A DNA stretch of 64,000 nt. It comes from Pelobates cultripes. Lineage: Eukaryota; Chordata; Amphibia; Anura; Pelobatidae. The stretch lies in assembly GCA_933207985.1 (NCBI GenBank), contig OW240912.1, positions 255,491,393 through 255,555,392 of the forward strand. The letters run 5' to 3'. The stretch's first letter is position 1; each line of letters opens with the position of its first letter. This document shows positions 44,919 to 56,782 of this stretch, in pieces. The notes below the pieces were generated by a model. It worked only from the letters and a program-made list of their open reading frames with translations, ran no database searches and was not told the DNA's origin. A program made the position numbers and the translations under genes.

Positions 44919-44957
44919 TTTACTAATACTAAGTAAAGATTACTTAGTATTAGTAAA
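44919..44957. repeat. Perfect hairpin, 17-bp arms
   Basis: TTTACTAATACTAAGTA, five bases, then TACTTAGTATTAGTAAA. Just upstream GGCTGAAAGGCC and GGTCTTTCAGCC form another near-perfect stem. Confidence 0.9.
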
Positions 44958-44984
44958 TGATCTGCCCCTACTCTCTATACATTT

Positions 44985-45180
44985 AGATTGTAAGCTCACG
45001 GGCCATCTAGACAAGCACTTTGTATAAAAGAGCTCCAATGGCTAGATATCAGCTTACAGGCAGGGCTCTCTCTACCTCTTGTATTTGTCTGTGTATATGG
45101 TATGTTTCTCCACTAATTGTACAGCACTGCGGAATCTGTTGGCGCTTTATAAATAGCAGTAATAATAATAATAATAGGAG
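44985..45180 (+). mobile_element. L2-like LINE 3' tail
   Basis: GATTGTAAGCTCACGGGC, GGCAGGGCTCTCTCTACCTC, TTGTACAGCACTGCGGAATC, TGTTGGCGCTTTATAAA and an (AAT)n end match the tail at 35140-35294. A small insertion splits the GTAAGCTC...GGGCAGGGC phrase. Confidence 0.8.
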
Positions 45181-45294
45181 CCTGTGGCTGCTCACTGTAA
45201 AAAATTTTTTAAAAAAATTATAAACCTATTGGCCCCCACCCCTGAACGATGGGTGGGGGCCATAATGGACAATGGGGGCCATTTAAAGCCACCC

Positions 45295-45358
45295 AATCAG
45301 AGTGCTCTGTGTCATTTTACACAGTGCTGTGTAAAATGACAAAGAGCACTCTAATTGA
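45295..45358. repeat. Long near-perfect hairpin
   Basis: CAATCAGAGTGCTCTGTGTC then ATTTTACACAG pairs with CTGTGTAAAATGACAAAGAG then CACTCTAATTG; 31-bp arms with about two mismatches. Confidence 0.9.
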
Positions 45359-45583
45359 CTTAAACCAGCCAATCAGAGTGTTCTTAGCCTAATTGCAGGG
45401 CGGGCAAGGCTTTATAAGCCTTCCCCCGCCCTGCAGAGCTCAGTCTGCGCTGAGCCCTCCATGGGTGAAGATGGATTCTTTTTTTTGCGCTCAGGTTTTT
45501 TCTTTTTCGTCTGGTTTTTTTTTTGGCGCCCTGGTTTTTTATTTTATTTTAAGTGATAACAGTAGGTTCCCCCCCTCATTATC

Positions 45584-45930
45584 TTTATGGCCCCCACCCA
45601 CCGCTCAAGGGTGGCGGTCAGAGGGGAGGACAGTAGGTCCCCCCCTCATTATCTTTATGGCCCCCACCCACCACTCAAGGGTGGGGGCCGTGAGGAGGAC
45701 AGTAGGTCCCCCATTGTAATTTATGGTGCCCACCCACCGTTTAAGGGTGGGGGCAGCGGGGGGGGAGGACAGTAGGTCCCCCCATTGTAATTTATGGCCC
45801 CCACCCACCGTGCAGGGGTGGGGGCCAGGGGGAGGACAGTAGGTCCCCTCCTTATTGTTATTTAGGGCCTCCACCCTCCGTGCAGGAATGGGGGCTGGAT
45901 AGTAGGGTTTTTTTTTTTTACAGCCTGTTT
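45584..45930. repeat. Minisatellite, period about 70 bp, five copies
   Basis: Units start TTTATGGCCCCCACCCACCG near 45584, 45654, 45720, 45791 and 45861, with GGAGGACAGTAGGTCCCCCC. Same period and core as the array at 42151-42720; a single inverted unit sits at about 45229-45262. Confidence 0.9.
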
Positions 45931-47250
45931 ATTAGACATGGCCCTACTCGCGGTATAGCGAGTAGGGCATTCAGGAGATTTTAATCTCGCTTATGCTATT
46001 ATGGGGGTCATATTGACCCCCATAGAGTGAGGGAGGACATGGGGGGCTTAGGAAGTGGCGGGGAACACTGCTCCCTGCCGCTTCTATCTTTACATATTAC
46101 AAGGAGGGCGCTGCGTGTCAGTAGCTCCCTCCTTGTAATAAACTGAACGAACAAACGAACACTGATAATCAGTGTTTGTTTGTTCATCTGAAATATCCAT
46201 TCATTCATTCAGCTTTCTGACGAATGAATGAATAGATGAAATTCCCATTCGCATGCCCAAGTGTTTCAGTGGGCATGTGCGGGAATCTCACAGTCTGTCT
46301 AGTGTGGGCAGATGACGTGTCCCACAGGGACTTCCTCTACCCACACAAAGATGGCAGCCCCTGAATATAGATCGGGGCAGAAAATAAAGAATAAAAATAG
46401 GTAATATGGGGGGCTTAGGGACACTTGGGGGTGACCAGGGGGTCAGTTAGATGTAGTGGAGTCGGGAGGGGGGGTTAAAAAAAAACAGGATTCGGCCATG
46501 ACAGTGCAGCTTTAACGTGCAGACTTTTAGCTTTAATTCAAGGGGTTGAACAAAAATATCGTATGAAAAGTATAGGAATTGCAACTATTTTCATGCACAG
46601 TCTACTTATTTCAGGGGCTCAAATGTAATCGGACAAATTAACACAATCCTAAATATAAATAAAATGTACATTTTTAATACTTTGTTGAGAATCCTTAGCA
46701 GGCAATGACTGCTTGAAGTCTGGAACACATGGACATCCCCAAACGCTGGGTTTCCTCTTTTGTGATGCTTTGCCAGGCCTTTGCTGCAGCTGTCTTCAGT
46801 TGTTGTTTGTTCGTGGGTCTTTATGCCTTAATTTTTGTCTTCAGCAAGTGAAATGCATGTTTGATTGGATTGAGATAAGGTGATTAACTCAGCCATTGCA
46901 GAATATTCCACTCTTTTTCCTTTAATAACTCCTGGGTTGTTTTCGCACTGGATGTTCTATGTCATTTTCTGTAAAGTGACATCTGATCATCTTTGCTGAG
47001 TTTGGCTGAATCTGAGCAGACAATATATCAGAATTATTATTCTGGATGCTTCTGTCCCTTGTCACATAATCTAGTGATCCAGTGTCATTAGAAGTCCAGC
47101 GATCAGTTAGCTTAGGTTCATAAGTGGGTTGGACAGGATGGCTTGGGAAAATACATACTTGCTTGGTGACACCTAGATGTTAATTACCATGAAATGCTGG
47201 AGGGATGTAAGCTATTGTTGCTTTAGCTGGGTTTTGTAAAATGTAACTGA

Positions 47251-49719
47251 AAGCTTTGATCATTATCACACTTTTATAAGTAGCTGACCCCAATTTGTGA
47301 AACCAATCACACACAGAATGTTATATACAATATTGCAGTTTTGCATATCAATTTCTTACAGCCTCAAATCCACATGGAATGTAGGCTCATTTGAGCAGAG
47401 CCCTTTTCACCTCTAAATATCCTTTTGTATAAATGATAATAGTATTAATTATTTATACTGCACCAGAATTTAGCACCAGAAGTTTAATGATATTGTGGCA
47501 ATTGGGCTGTCGTAATGTTAACTGTTAAAACCAGCCAAAGTTCTTTATAAAAGTGAGCTATTTCATTAAAACCCAAGTTGGCAGGGGCATGGCATCCATA
47601 AACTCAAACTCTCTAACACTATTTCACGTTTACTCTACCTCCAACCGGCCTTACCAAACACTAAATAATCTCCCCCCAAGCCATAGTATAAACTTTGCAA
47701 TTTTTTTTTTTTTTTTTTTATATAGTTCAGATATTTGTCTGCCATTCTCTTACTTTTAGTTATGGTTTGACTACAATTTAGTTGAATGTATTTTCAAACT
47801 AACCTCACTGTTGTAATGAGATCAGTTTAAAAGTAATGGTGATGACTTAGCTTAAATTTAATTTGGTTCATAGTATAATAATGTGAAAATCAGAATAGCC
47901 ATATAATCCAAATTGAAAAGCATTAAGCTGACCAAAATGGCTAAACCTTCTATAGTACATTTGTAGTTTAGTAAATAGTCTCTATCGAACATGGAACCAT
48001 CGTTCCCATAACATTCCCATAACCTGGCACTTTATCTTGAAACATTTCCATTGCATCGTCTAGAACCTCCTCTTGTGTTGGCCTCTATGATGGAACATCT
48101 ACTCCATCCAGACCACTAGATAAAGCTCTTCTGAAAAAGTAATGCCCCTTAGAAAGTACACATCATCATTGTGCTTAAGGGCGCTCCATGTGGGTTGCAT
48201 TCTATTGATAATGAATTTCATTTGAAGGTCACTATTATCTTGCTCTATTATAGTTAATATTACAAGGGAATTACATATCTTGGCCAAATAGCCCTACTGG
48301 AAAATATCTCAGGTATTTTCTATTTTTTGTTATTTAAGCCTAAAATATGCAAGCCCTTGCAATTCTCCACAAATTCCTCCTTTAGAGAGCTCCTCTCTCA
48401 ATAAACTATGTTGATTAAACTAAAGGCATTTTGGTGACTAGTGTCATTTTAGTTTCATGTGATGATCAGTTTTCTTTTAAATGTAAATTTAGCAATCACG
48501 GTCACAATCCAGTTCATTCTAGACACCAGAAGCATTACTAGGGCTGACAAGGGTCTGGAACCCCGAGTATGATTCTAAAAAAAAAAAAATCGGGTCTGAT
48601 TTTAACACCATATCATTGTTAGCCCATATCATTTTTAGATATATATATTATATAATACCCTGAATTCATTTACAAATTTTGTGTCCATATGTGATTTGCC
48701 GAACAGGTTTGGTTTTATGGTTGGACATAGGGCATGGCATAGGGTGGGGTTTGGGAAATGGATTTAGTCAATTATATATGGGAGGGGCAATTAAAATTCA
48801 CCCTGAGGTTGAAGACCCTGGAAATGCCCCAACGAGGCACAGCCAGATCACAAATTGCATTGGGGGAGGAAAGATAAACAGTATTTCTGTTTCTCTTCCT
48901 CATTATCATGAGTGGCAGGTGAAAAGTGCAGAGCTTATAACAATGGTTGGTAGGCAGCCAAGACAGAGGCGCTCAGTTTCAGAATAGAGGTAAATATAGT
49001 GCCGTACATTTCTACATTTAAATATAATTGTTACTTGCAAAGGATAAGAAACAGAACGTTAACAATGCTGAGAAATGACAATTCCCCTTATGGAGCTGTC
49101 ATGGGAAATGCAGTTTAAAAGGTTGTAAGGATAGCCATCACTGCACTATAACAAAACACCATGCGTCCCCTTGTGAATGTGTATATATCTTCCAACACAC
49201 TAATCTCTGATTGCAAACTTGGTGCAGAATTGTTGAATGAGTCTTTTGAGGCTGTCTTTTCTTTAATAATGCTGAGATCCATCAGAAGCCAAACCACAGC
49301 CAACTCTGTCTACATGTGTGATTTGTCAGTTCTTAGATATTACTTTATGTCAGCATAATCAGGATTGATGGTTTTTACTATATCAGTACAATTTTGCACT
49401 ATAAATCATTCTCTTTCCTGTTTTTACACACCGTAGTCAAGGAAAATGAAGATTATTTATTATCAGTTATTTTTTGGTCTACAGTCCTTTATTATCCATT
49501 TGCTGGTGTTTTATACGGGTCTTCATACTAAAGTGCAATTCATTTGTGTCATTTGCACCCAATCTATCTTTTTTATGTTATTTAACATTTATCTTCACAA
49601 ACAGTATTCCCTTGTTCTTAGATTTATCTGTACAGGTTTTTATTCCTTTCTTCCTCTCTTTATTCAAGCAGCACTTTTAGCTTGTTTGAACATTGCATTC
49701 CTTTGATTATATTCCAGGT
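47251..49719. other. No feature recognised
   Basis: About 2.5 kb. Contains a T-run at 47701-47719 and a weak L2-tail-like phrase (GTAGGCTCATTTGAGCAGAG, 47382). The open frame at 48679-48987 has no recognisable motif. Confidence 0.45.
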
Positions 49720-50760
49720 TATTGGATATAACAAAATACTGCATCAAATAAATAAATAAAACATATTGCTTTTAAAGTTCTACAATAATTTTCTACAAGA
49801 CAATTTAAGTATGTCTGCATTAAAAAGATGATCCGCTTGAAAATAGACAATATACGTTTTTTATGAAATGATGCATTGTTTTGCTGAAGGAGACATTGCA
49901 AAAGGAAAAGATAGACACAAAAAAGAAAGCAAAAAAAATGACATATAGAAACATAATAGACATAAGCTTACAATCACAATAAACAAAACAAAAACAAATT
50001 ATTATTCACACGTACTATTGTTCACCTGCCCTTATACATCCATACAAACTTTCAAAGACAAATAATAAGATCATTGAAAACATGGAAAAAGAGATAACAA
50101 AAGAAAGATAAGTCTGTCAACAATCTTCCATGACCGTAAAAAAATAAGGTTAAGTCAGACTTAATAGTACTTAATATTACAGCAAGCATTATCCCAACAG
50201 GGGAATTAATTACCAGAAATATACTTAAATCATAGTGTCCAGATCTTACAGTCTAAGGACAAACTACTGTTCATAGAGTAAAAGTAATATTCCAGATTTA
50301 CTTGATATGATATCTGGTTACATACTTCTGCCCACACTGGGTGATCCACTTTACACCATTCTCAGGCTATACAGATTTTTTTTATAGATAATAAGATATT
50401 GATTACTAAATATTTACTATGTTGTCCATCTCAGAGAGCTCCAAGTGAAAAAGTCATATGTGCAGTTTTAAAGACAATTTTGAATGAAGAATTTTTAAAA
50501 ATATGTTTGCTGTTTCATCTTTAATCCTCTGCAGTTTTGGGCAGTCCAACCATATATGATACAGATGCAAAAAATATATTTGAAAAAATATCTGATTGAA
50601 TACATCTCCGGCATCAGTAAAGAGTGGATTTATTAAACTTACTAATGCATGAAGGAACTGAGTATAAACAATGCAAAAACGTATAGAATGATTCCTGTAA
50701 GTTAACAGAGTCTTACCAAATCTCTCACCAGTTTTGGATGGGAAACGCAATCTCAAATTC
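49720..50760 (-). pseudogene. L1-like LINE 3' portion, reverse strand
   Basis: The minus-strand frame 50756-50454 contains HLYHIWLDCPKLQRIKDETA, matching the YHIWW-x-CP zinc-knuckle-like motif at the end of L1/Tx1 ORF2. The lower-coordinate side (49720-50450) would be the rest of the C-terminus and 3' UTR, but only A/T-rich text is visible there. Boundaries are approximate. Confidence 0.45.
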
Positions 50761-53590
50761 GCAATAAAACCAAGGTGTATTCCAGTTCTTCTTAAAATAC
50801 AAAGCCTGTATGTGTGTAATCATTGTTGTTCATAAAGTAGACTTAAGTCTGAGTCAGTTGAGTACAGTCTCAAAAAAAAAATTTTTAAAAAAAATGGAAC
50901 AATAATTATACTAGAAAATAGAAGTGTACTGGCAAATACAGAAATGTGGGTGTTTTTATTAAGTTAAATATGTCAATTTTAGGTGGCAAACTATAATGTG
51001 AATCTGCTTATAGATGGATGAGGAGGACACCTGCAATGTACCTTTTTTCTTTTGGCAATCTTATCACAGACTATTTTTAGATAAAGTGGACAAAAATACA
51101 GCAATAAGGTTAATTAAGGTAATAGGGTGTATAAGGTAATTAGGTTGCCTTATGTAGCACATAATGCATAATATAAATCATAAGAGCAGGATTAACCATA
51201 AGGTGACCTTGGGCAGATGCCTAGTGCCAAGGGGTTAGACAGAGAAAATGGAACCATGAATATGCTTGGCTCTATTCATTATCCCTATGTGAAGAATATA
51301 GGTAGGGCCCCAAATAGATAACTTACATAGGGCCTTGTGGGCACTAAAACGTTCTATGGTGGTCATTGATGGTGTTAATATATTATATCATGAGGCATAG
51401 TGAGGTATTGTGTAGACTAGGTATGTCTTAGCACTCTCTGGAATTGAGTGTTATGAATAGGAATAAAGGGGTTCTTTTAAAAAAAATATTTAACTAGAGA
51501 GTAAAATAATAGTTCTGTACAACAGACTAAATGACGTAACTAAAAGAATGAAATAATTGTTTAAGACATAAACATTGTTCTTTAAAACGTAACATGTTAT
51601 TCACAGATATTATACATGGCATTGTTTGTGGTGGTCTCAAGTAGAAATAGCTACAGCAATAAGGTAAAAAAAGGTTGGAAATGGAGAAAAACAGCATTTG
51701 AGACAGTTGTTCCCTGGCTCGCCAGTGTGAGAGACCCAGGACACATTGGTTATTTAGCAAGCGTGTTATTTATAACTATTACTGCATTACTTAACACCAT
51801 GCCCATTAATACACATCATTGCCTGATGTTACCTGTGTGTAAAAATTAAAAATAAAATGGTGGGAAGTTGCAGCAGTTCAAGACACATAATATCTCCACC
51901 AGGTTCCCAGAATGTCATTATTTGAAAATGAGCACATATAGCATATAAAGTTAGTTATTTTATTATGAAACAGGTCAAACGCAAATATCCATGTTCTAAA
52001 TACTGGTATTTATTCACTAAAAATAATGTGTGAAGTTTCAGACGCATGTTCAAAATGATGGTGGCCGGGATATCATCTTTTACTTTTTGCAAAAATATCT
52101 GTATTTCACTTGGAGTTTTCCATTAGGCTTTTTTGTGATCTAATTTAAAAAAATCTTTGGTTTACTTGGCATTGTGCACATTCTACGATTGACTGATCAT
52201 CAATTTCTTGTTTCAAATTCAGTTTTATATTCATATGAGTTTCATTAGCAATAACCTGTTGATATATATACAAAAAAAGTTCCCAACGTGTGCATTTGGA
52301 TCTGTGATCCATTAGGCCTGTACATATAATTTATAAAAATTAAAAGTGTTGCTAAAGCTCACCAGACCGTTGCTTCACCCTTTCCCCAAAAATCTTACAT
52401 TTGCATTTAGATTGTCCGTTGCCAAGGCTTTTGAATAAGATACTTTCCATCTAAGAAAACTGATTGTTATTTAACACAGTGGCAGGCAAATTACATTTCC
52501 ATTAAGGCAGGTCCAATATAATTATCTGGGAAAATTGTTAATAAAGCAACCCACTGTCTGCGAGATTTAATTTCCAGACGCCAACTCCAAGTAATGTTTA
52601 AGAGAAGTGGGAGAGAAGTAGAATGAAAACAATGGCAGGACAGATGCAAAACACAAGGGAAGAGTGGAACTAGCCAAGAGAGAGAGGAAAAGGAGAACAA
52701 ATAAACATGTCTCCGATAATTAATTTTACTTTACAAGTCAGCATGGGATTTGTCTGAAAATTGGTAATAACTGCACATATTTTTAAAACGGCTGTTATAA
52801 TAATGGAGCGAAGACTGTTATAATAATGGACAGACAAATGAATCCCATATTTCCCCTGTGTTTTTTCTGCTTCCTCAGTTTCTATCCTGTGGTGTAACAC
52901 AGTATGTGTCCCATTCACGGCAGGTAAAGCAGCCCAAGGTGCTCAGTAGGAGAGAATATGTGTTCATGCTTCTGCTGTTAAGGCCTCCCAGAATCCTTCA
53001 GTTGTTTGTATTCCATGAGTGGGGGATAAGCCGGTACAAAATATTAACCCCTCAATTGCAATACATCAGTCAGGAAATAAGAGGTTTGGGTTCTTGATTA
53101 TACTATAGATATCAATATTTTAGTCTTGAGATAGGGATATGGGTTATTAAATTAATGACTCAAATAACCACTCGTGTATGAGAGTTTAGAAGTTACCAAT
53201 CCGAAGAACCTGCCTGGGATTATAGCTAGGAGATACAGGGAATTATTTATAAAGTTATTTTCATTTTCTGGCTGGCTGCTTCCTTGTTTGTTCGAATTTA
53301 ACTGGAAGTTCACTAATAAGCAATTTCTGCAGCAGGTAACTCTCTTACGGAGCTATGCTGGATCTTTCAGGGTAAATTCCCAATTCAAATGGGCCTAATT
53401 CAAAGTAAGTTTAGGTTATTTCACAAAAAAAGTATAAATAAATAATTATCCTGCTATATTTTCCCCATATTGCTTCATTTGTTTCACATGTTTTCAAAAT
53501 AAACAAAACAGGGCTTAGTTAATAAATCTAAATCAGTGTTTTGTTAATACTTAAAAAATATATATATATATTCTTATATGTCTACAATTA
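50761..53590. other. No gene; possible old hAT scrap near 51185-51345
   Basis: About 2.8 kb, mostly unrecognised. GGATTAACCATAAGGTGACC then TTGGGCAGATGCCTAG at 51189-51224 recalls the end of old hAT-type repeats. Open frames at 51527-51849, 52491-52918 and 52858-53097 overlap on opposite strands and lack motifs. Confidence 0.4.
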
Positions 53591-53933
53591 GTGATGTCCC
53601 GAACGGTTCGCCGAACGGTCCGCGAACGGTTCGTCACGAACGGTTCGCTGCGGACTCATCATTGAGTAAACTTTGACCCCACCTCCTGGACAGCTCACTA
53701 AGAATGTAGCTTCAAAATGGATGCTGTCCAGGAGGTGGGAGGGTCTGGGAGGGAGGGTCTGCTGCTGATTGGCTGGAATGTGTCTGCTGACTGTGAGGTA
53801 CAGGGTCAATGTTTACTCAATGATGAGTCCGTGGCGATGAGTCCGTGGAGAAACGTTCGTGGCGAACCGTTCGTGGCGAACCGTTCGTGGCGAACCGTTC
53901 GCGAACCGTTCGGCGAACCGTTCGGGACATCAC
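53591..53933. mobile_element. 343-bp giant fold-back element, TA target site
   Basis: TA at 53589-53590 and 53934-53935 bracket GTGATGTCCCGAACGG and CCGTTCGGGACATCAC. Inner arms also pair: GGACTCATCATTGAGTAAAC-TTTGACCC with GGGTCAA-TGTTTACTCAATGATGAGTCC, and CCACCTCCTGGACAGC with GCTGTCCAGGAGGTGG. Almost the whole element is one hairpin apart from a ~55-bp extra piece in the right arm. GGCGAACCGTTCGT repeats three times near the right end. Related terminus at 13797. Confidence 0.85.
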
Positions 53934-53935
53934 TA

Positions 53936-54299
53936 TCTACAATATATTGGTATATTTGTACAATAATATAATCTGTCACTTTTACAAAATTCTCTCTGTA
54001 TTGTAATCCTAAATAAGGACCAGCAGACAGTTCTCTTTCTTCCCTTATGCAGAGTTAAACAGTCACATGGTGAATTCTCAGAAGCCTGTTTGTATCACTA
54101 ATATTCCTGGTTTCAAAACCTATTACATCTGTTTAATCATTTAGTTGTACAGTGGCAGGCAATGCAGGTCCCTAAAATAAATGGTAACAAGCAAGTAGCA
54201 AAAACAGTTCATAAAAAAACCCTCAGTATATAGCACATAGCCTAGTGTGCACATTACTCAGCATTCACTTTTAAAATATTTTTACTTTGGAAGACATGA
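53936..54299. other. No feature recognised
   Basis: Unremarkable AT-rich DNA. Confidence 0.4.
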
Positions 54300-55157
54300 G
54301 CTTAATATTGTGGTTCTTGTTTCTATAGCATGTCCCTGCAATGTTGGCACTGTAAACAAAAGCAGTGTTTATATTGCTGCCTAAACACACCTCCAGTGGC
54401 AGTCACTTAGTCGGCCACTATCAGTGCCTCCTAGCCCAGTGCTGCATATTATGCAGCACTGGCATTCAGCGTCTCCACGTTGTACATGGAGTTGCTAAAC
54501 ATTCCCTATAAAGATGCACTGAATGAATCTCAATGAATCTCTATGGAGAGATGCTGAATGGTGCAATGCTGTGTTTTGCTGTGCATGTGCAATAGCCTCC
54601 CGTTCTATGGGAATGCCTTGGATTGGCCGAGATCTTCAAAAGTGATGATCTCAGACATGGAGGTGGCACTAGGCAGGGCCTGCCACGGCAAGACTGGCCC
54701 TGTGTGGAAGAAAAGGTAAGTTTTAAACCTTTAATCTCCATGGAGAGGGGAGCCAGGGACCTAAATAGTGATTCCTGCACTATAGTCAAAATACAGCTTA
54801 GGGAACAGCACACAAAAAAGAAAAAATACAGTTTTAAATTTGAAAAGACTACTTAAAATCACCTATCTTAGCAAACAAATATATGGATTCAGTTACACCA
54901 TATGATCGTATTGTGTTCAGTCTACCACTATGTCACAGTAACGCAATATCGGTGGGCCATATGATGTAACTGAATCCCAATATTTCTTTGTTAAATTTAA
55001 AACTATTTTTTTGTGTATGTGCATTGTTCTCTAATTTGTATTTTTTTTATATATTTTGGACTTTATCGCTACACCACTACTTAGAAATACATGTTCTGGG
55101 TGTGCCCCCAATTCTCCCTTAATCCTCCACTATAGTGTAACTATAGTGTTCCTTTAA
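54300..55157 (-). mobile_element. Kolobok/T2-like element carrying a nested inverted-repeat MITE
   Basis: Reverse relative of 35449-35935: CTATAGCATGTCCCTGCA, CTCCAGTGGCAGTCACTTAG, GCTGCATATTATGCAGCACT, AAGGTAAGTTTTAAACC (about 54713) and the end CTATAGTGTTCCTTTAA (TTAA 55154-55157). A second element, 54801-55036, interrupts it. The TTAAAGG end on the left is missing. Confidence 0.65.
54801..55036. mobile_element. Nested inverted-repeat MITE, about 235 bp
   Basis: Left arm GGAACAGCACACAAAAAAG, ACAGTTTTAAATTT, GGATTCAGTTACACCATATG; right arm CATATGATGTAACTGAATCC, AAATTTAAAACT, TTTTTTTGTGTATGTGCATT, GTTCTC. The arms pair over most of their length around a centre near 54920. Confidence 0.75.
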
Positions 55158-55364
55158 GCTCCCTCCTTTGCAGCCATAAGTAATCAACACTTTTCAAACA
55201 CTGATCCACCCTTTAGAGCACTTCCGAAAACGTGTTGTATCATCTGTGCTTTTCAAAAAGCTACTCTTTTTCAAATTATTAGTGACTCATTTACGGCAAA
55301 ATAAAATCTTCTGGTTACATATATATCTGACCTATGCTGTAGACCATTGTTAATTTCGTCGACT
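55158..55364. other. No feature recognised
   Basis: Short spacer. Confidence 0.4.
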
Positions 55365-55800
55365 AACAATTTTCGTCAAATTTAGTTGACTAGAATTTTG
55401 GAGGTTTAGTCGACTAAAATACGTCTAAAAGTAAAATGGCTTTTTAGTCAAAAGATTATGACTAAAACTACACTGAACAAAATTATAAATGCAACACTTT
55501 TGTTTTTGCCCCCATTTTTCAAGAGCTTAACTCAAAGATCTAAGACTTTTTCTATGTACACAAAAGGCCTATTTCTCTCAAATATTGTTCACAAATCTGT
55601 CTAAATCTGTGTTAGTGAGCACTTCTCCTTTGCCAAGATAATCCATCCACCTCACAGGTGTGACATATCAAGATGCTGATTAGACAGCATGATTATTGCA
55701 CAGGTGTGCTTTAGGCTGGCCACAATAAAAGGCCACTCTAAACTAAAACAGACAAAAACGAAAAGAATTCAGATGACTAAAATACGACAGCTTTTTATTC
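55365..55800. mobile_element. TAGTCGACTAAAAT-type repeat hosting a Tc1-like end
   Basis: 55358-55470 is built of TTTCGTCGACTAAC, TTAGTTGACTAG and TTTAGTCGACTAAAAT, a repeat type I associate with old vertebrate DNA transposons. The theme returns after the insert (GATGACTAAAATACGACAGC, 55771). Class not certain. Confidence 0.5.
55471..55742 (+). mobile_element. 5' end of a fish/frog Tc1-like transposon
   Basis: Starts CACTGAACAAAATTATAAAT then GCAACACTTTTGTTTTTGCC and continues through CAAAGATCTAAGACTTTTTC, CACTTCTCCTTTGCCAAGAT, GTGACATATCAAGATGCTGA and GGCCACAATAAAAGGCCACT. I recognise this as the left inverted-repeat region of a Tc1-like family shared by fishes and frogs and thought to have moved horizontally. 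It stops before any transposase text. Confidence 0.75.
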
Positions 55801-56782
55801 AAAAGATCACTAGTGCAGAAATCAAAAGAACATAAGATATATTACATATGCTAAATAATCTACAAATCAATGCATTTTTTTTACAAGTTCATTTCAAATA
55901 CATGAACTGTTTAAATTGATACATACATCTACCAATGTAGGCACTATAGCTATCACACTGCATTAATTAATTATATTATATACCATTTATGTACTATTCC
56001 TATAAAATACAAGACTATTAATAGGAAGACTATATTCCCATATGGGGCTTACTCTGATACTTTGCAGTTCATGAACTTTATTTCCTGGATAAAAGCTAAA
56101 TTAATTATAAATGTATAGACAGAGGTTCTAAGACTACAAAGAGTCTTTCTTTAGATGTGACAATGTGTTGAGATATATGTGATAAAGGGACTTTAAAAAA
56201 TAATACATGACAGGCAGATAAAGACTGATGTAATATGAATGCCAGTATGATTGATATTTAAAAAATATATTAGAAGACATGTAGCGAGGCCCTTCATTAG
56301 TTCAGAGATTACATGAGACATTTGTGTACGTAGATTGTGTCTCTTTAGAATAGTATTGAAAGAATATGTTTTATTTTGATGTATAGCATCTGACACAGGA
56401 ATGTCCTTGCTAGCCATTCTAGGCTAAAGAGTATTATTCATTCAAGAGATAAGTTGGAATATAGTACACCCCGAGGTGAGAAATTGCACATTGTAGTGCT
56501 CATTAAATATGACTCGACCAGTTGAAACCATCCTTTACTCATACAAATTCACCAGCAGCTATTTTTTTACTCTGTGCTCTAGATAAACTGACCCAAGAGG
56601 ACTCAGTTTGGGAAGGGCTACAAAAACATGCAGATACTTAATTTCAAGGCTGGCCTAAGATCTTGTGCTGCCTTGGTCCAATGACAAAATACTGCTCTGC
56701 TTCTCCAAAACAAATGCCACCTCGTAAAGTCACGCCAACATACATTACATTCCACCCTTATTACAACAAGAATGGAAACATT
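55801..56782. other. No feature recognised
   Basis: About 1 kb of AT-rich DNA. Confidence 0.45.

Larger units (their letters stand above)
44417..46515. mobile_element. 2.1-kb Kolobok-like non-autonomous element full of hairpins
   Basis: TTAA at 44417-44420 and 46512-46515 bracket AGCGGCACTGTCATG and CATGACAGTGCAGCT, near-perfect inverted termini. The flanks join cleanly across the element into one Tc1-type sequence. Inside: CTTACCTTTCC, a hairpin at 44919-44957, an L2 tail, a long hairpin at 45295-45358, the ~70-bp minisatellite, and hairpins at 46001-46023 and 46096-46139. No transposase frame. Confidence 0.8.
44321..47250 (-). mobile_element. Old Tc1/mariner-type remnant, split by a Kolobok-like element
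   Basis: Starts TTAGGTCCAGAAATATTTGG then ACACTGCCACAATTTTCATA and GGCTCTGTATGCCACCACAA, a terminus I associate with a widespread vertebrate Tc1/mariner family. After the insertion at 44417-46515 the text continues (CAGACTTTTAGCTTTAATTC, AAGGGGTTG) and then into decayed coding on the minus strand near 46680-47100 (for example around GAAGTCTGGAACACATGGAC). Stops in all frames. The right end was not located; 47250 is approximate. Confidence 0.6.

Noticed and set aside
48679..48987. 102-codon open frame with Gly-rich start
   Set aside because: No recognisable motif, no splice or promoter setting, and no partner elsewhere in the window.
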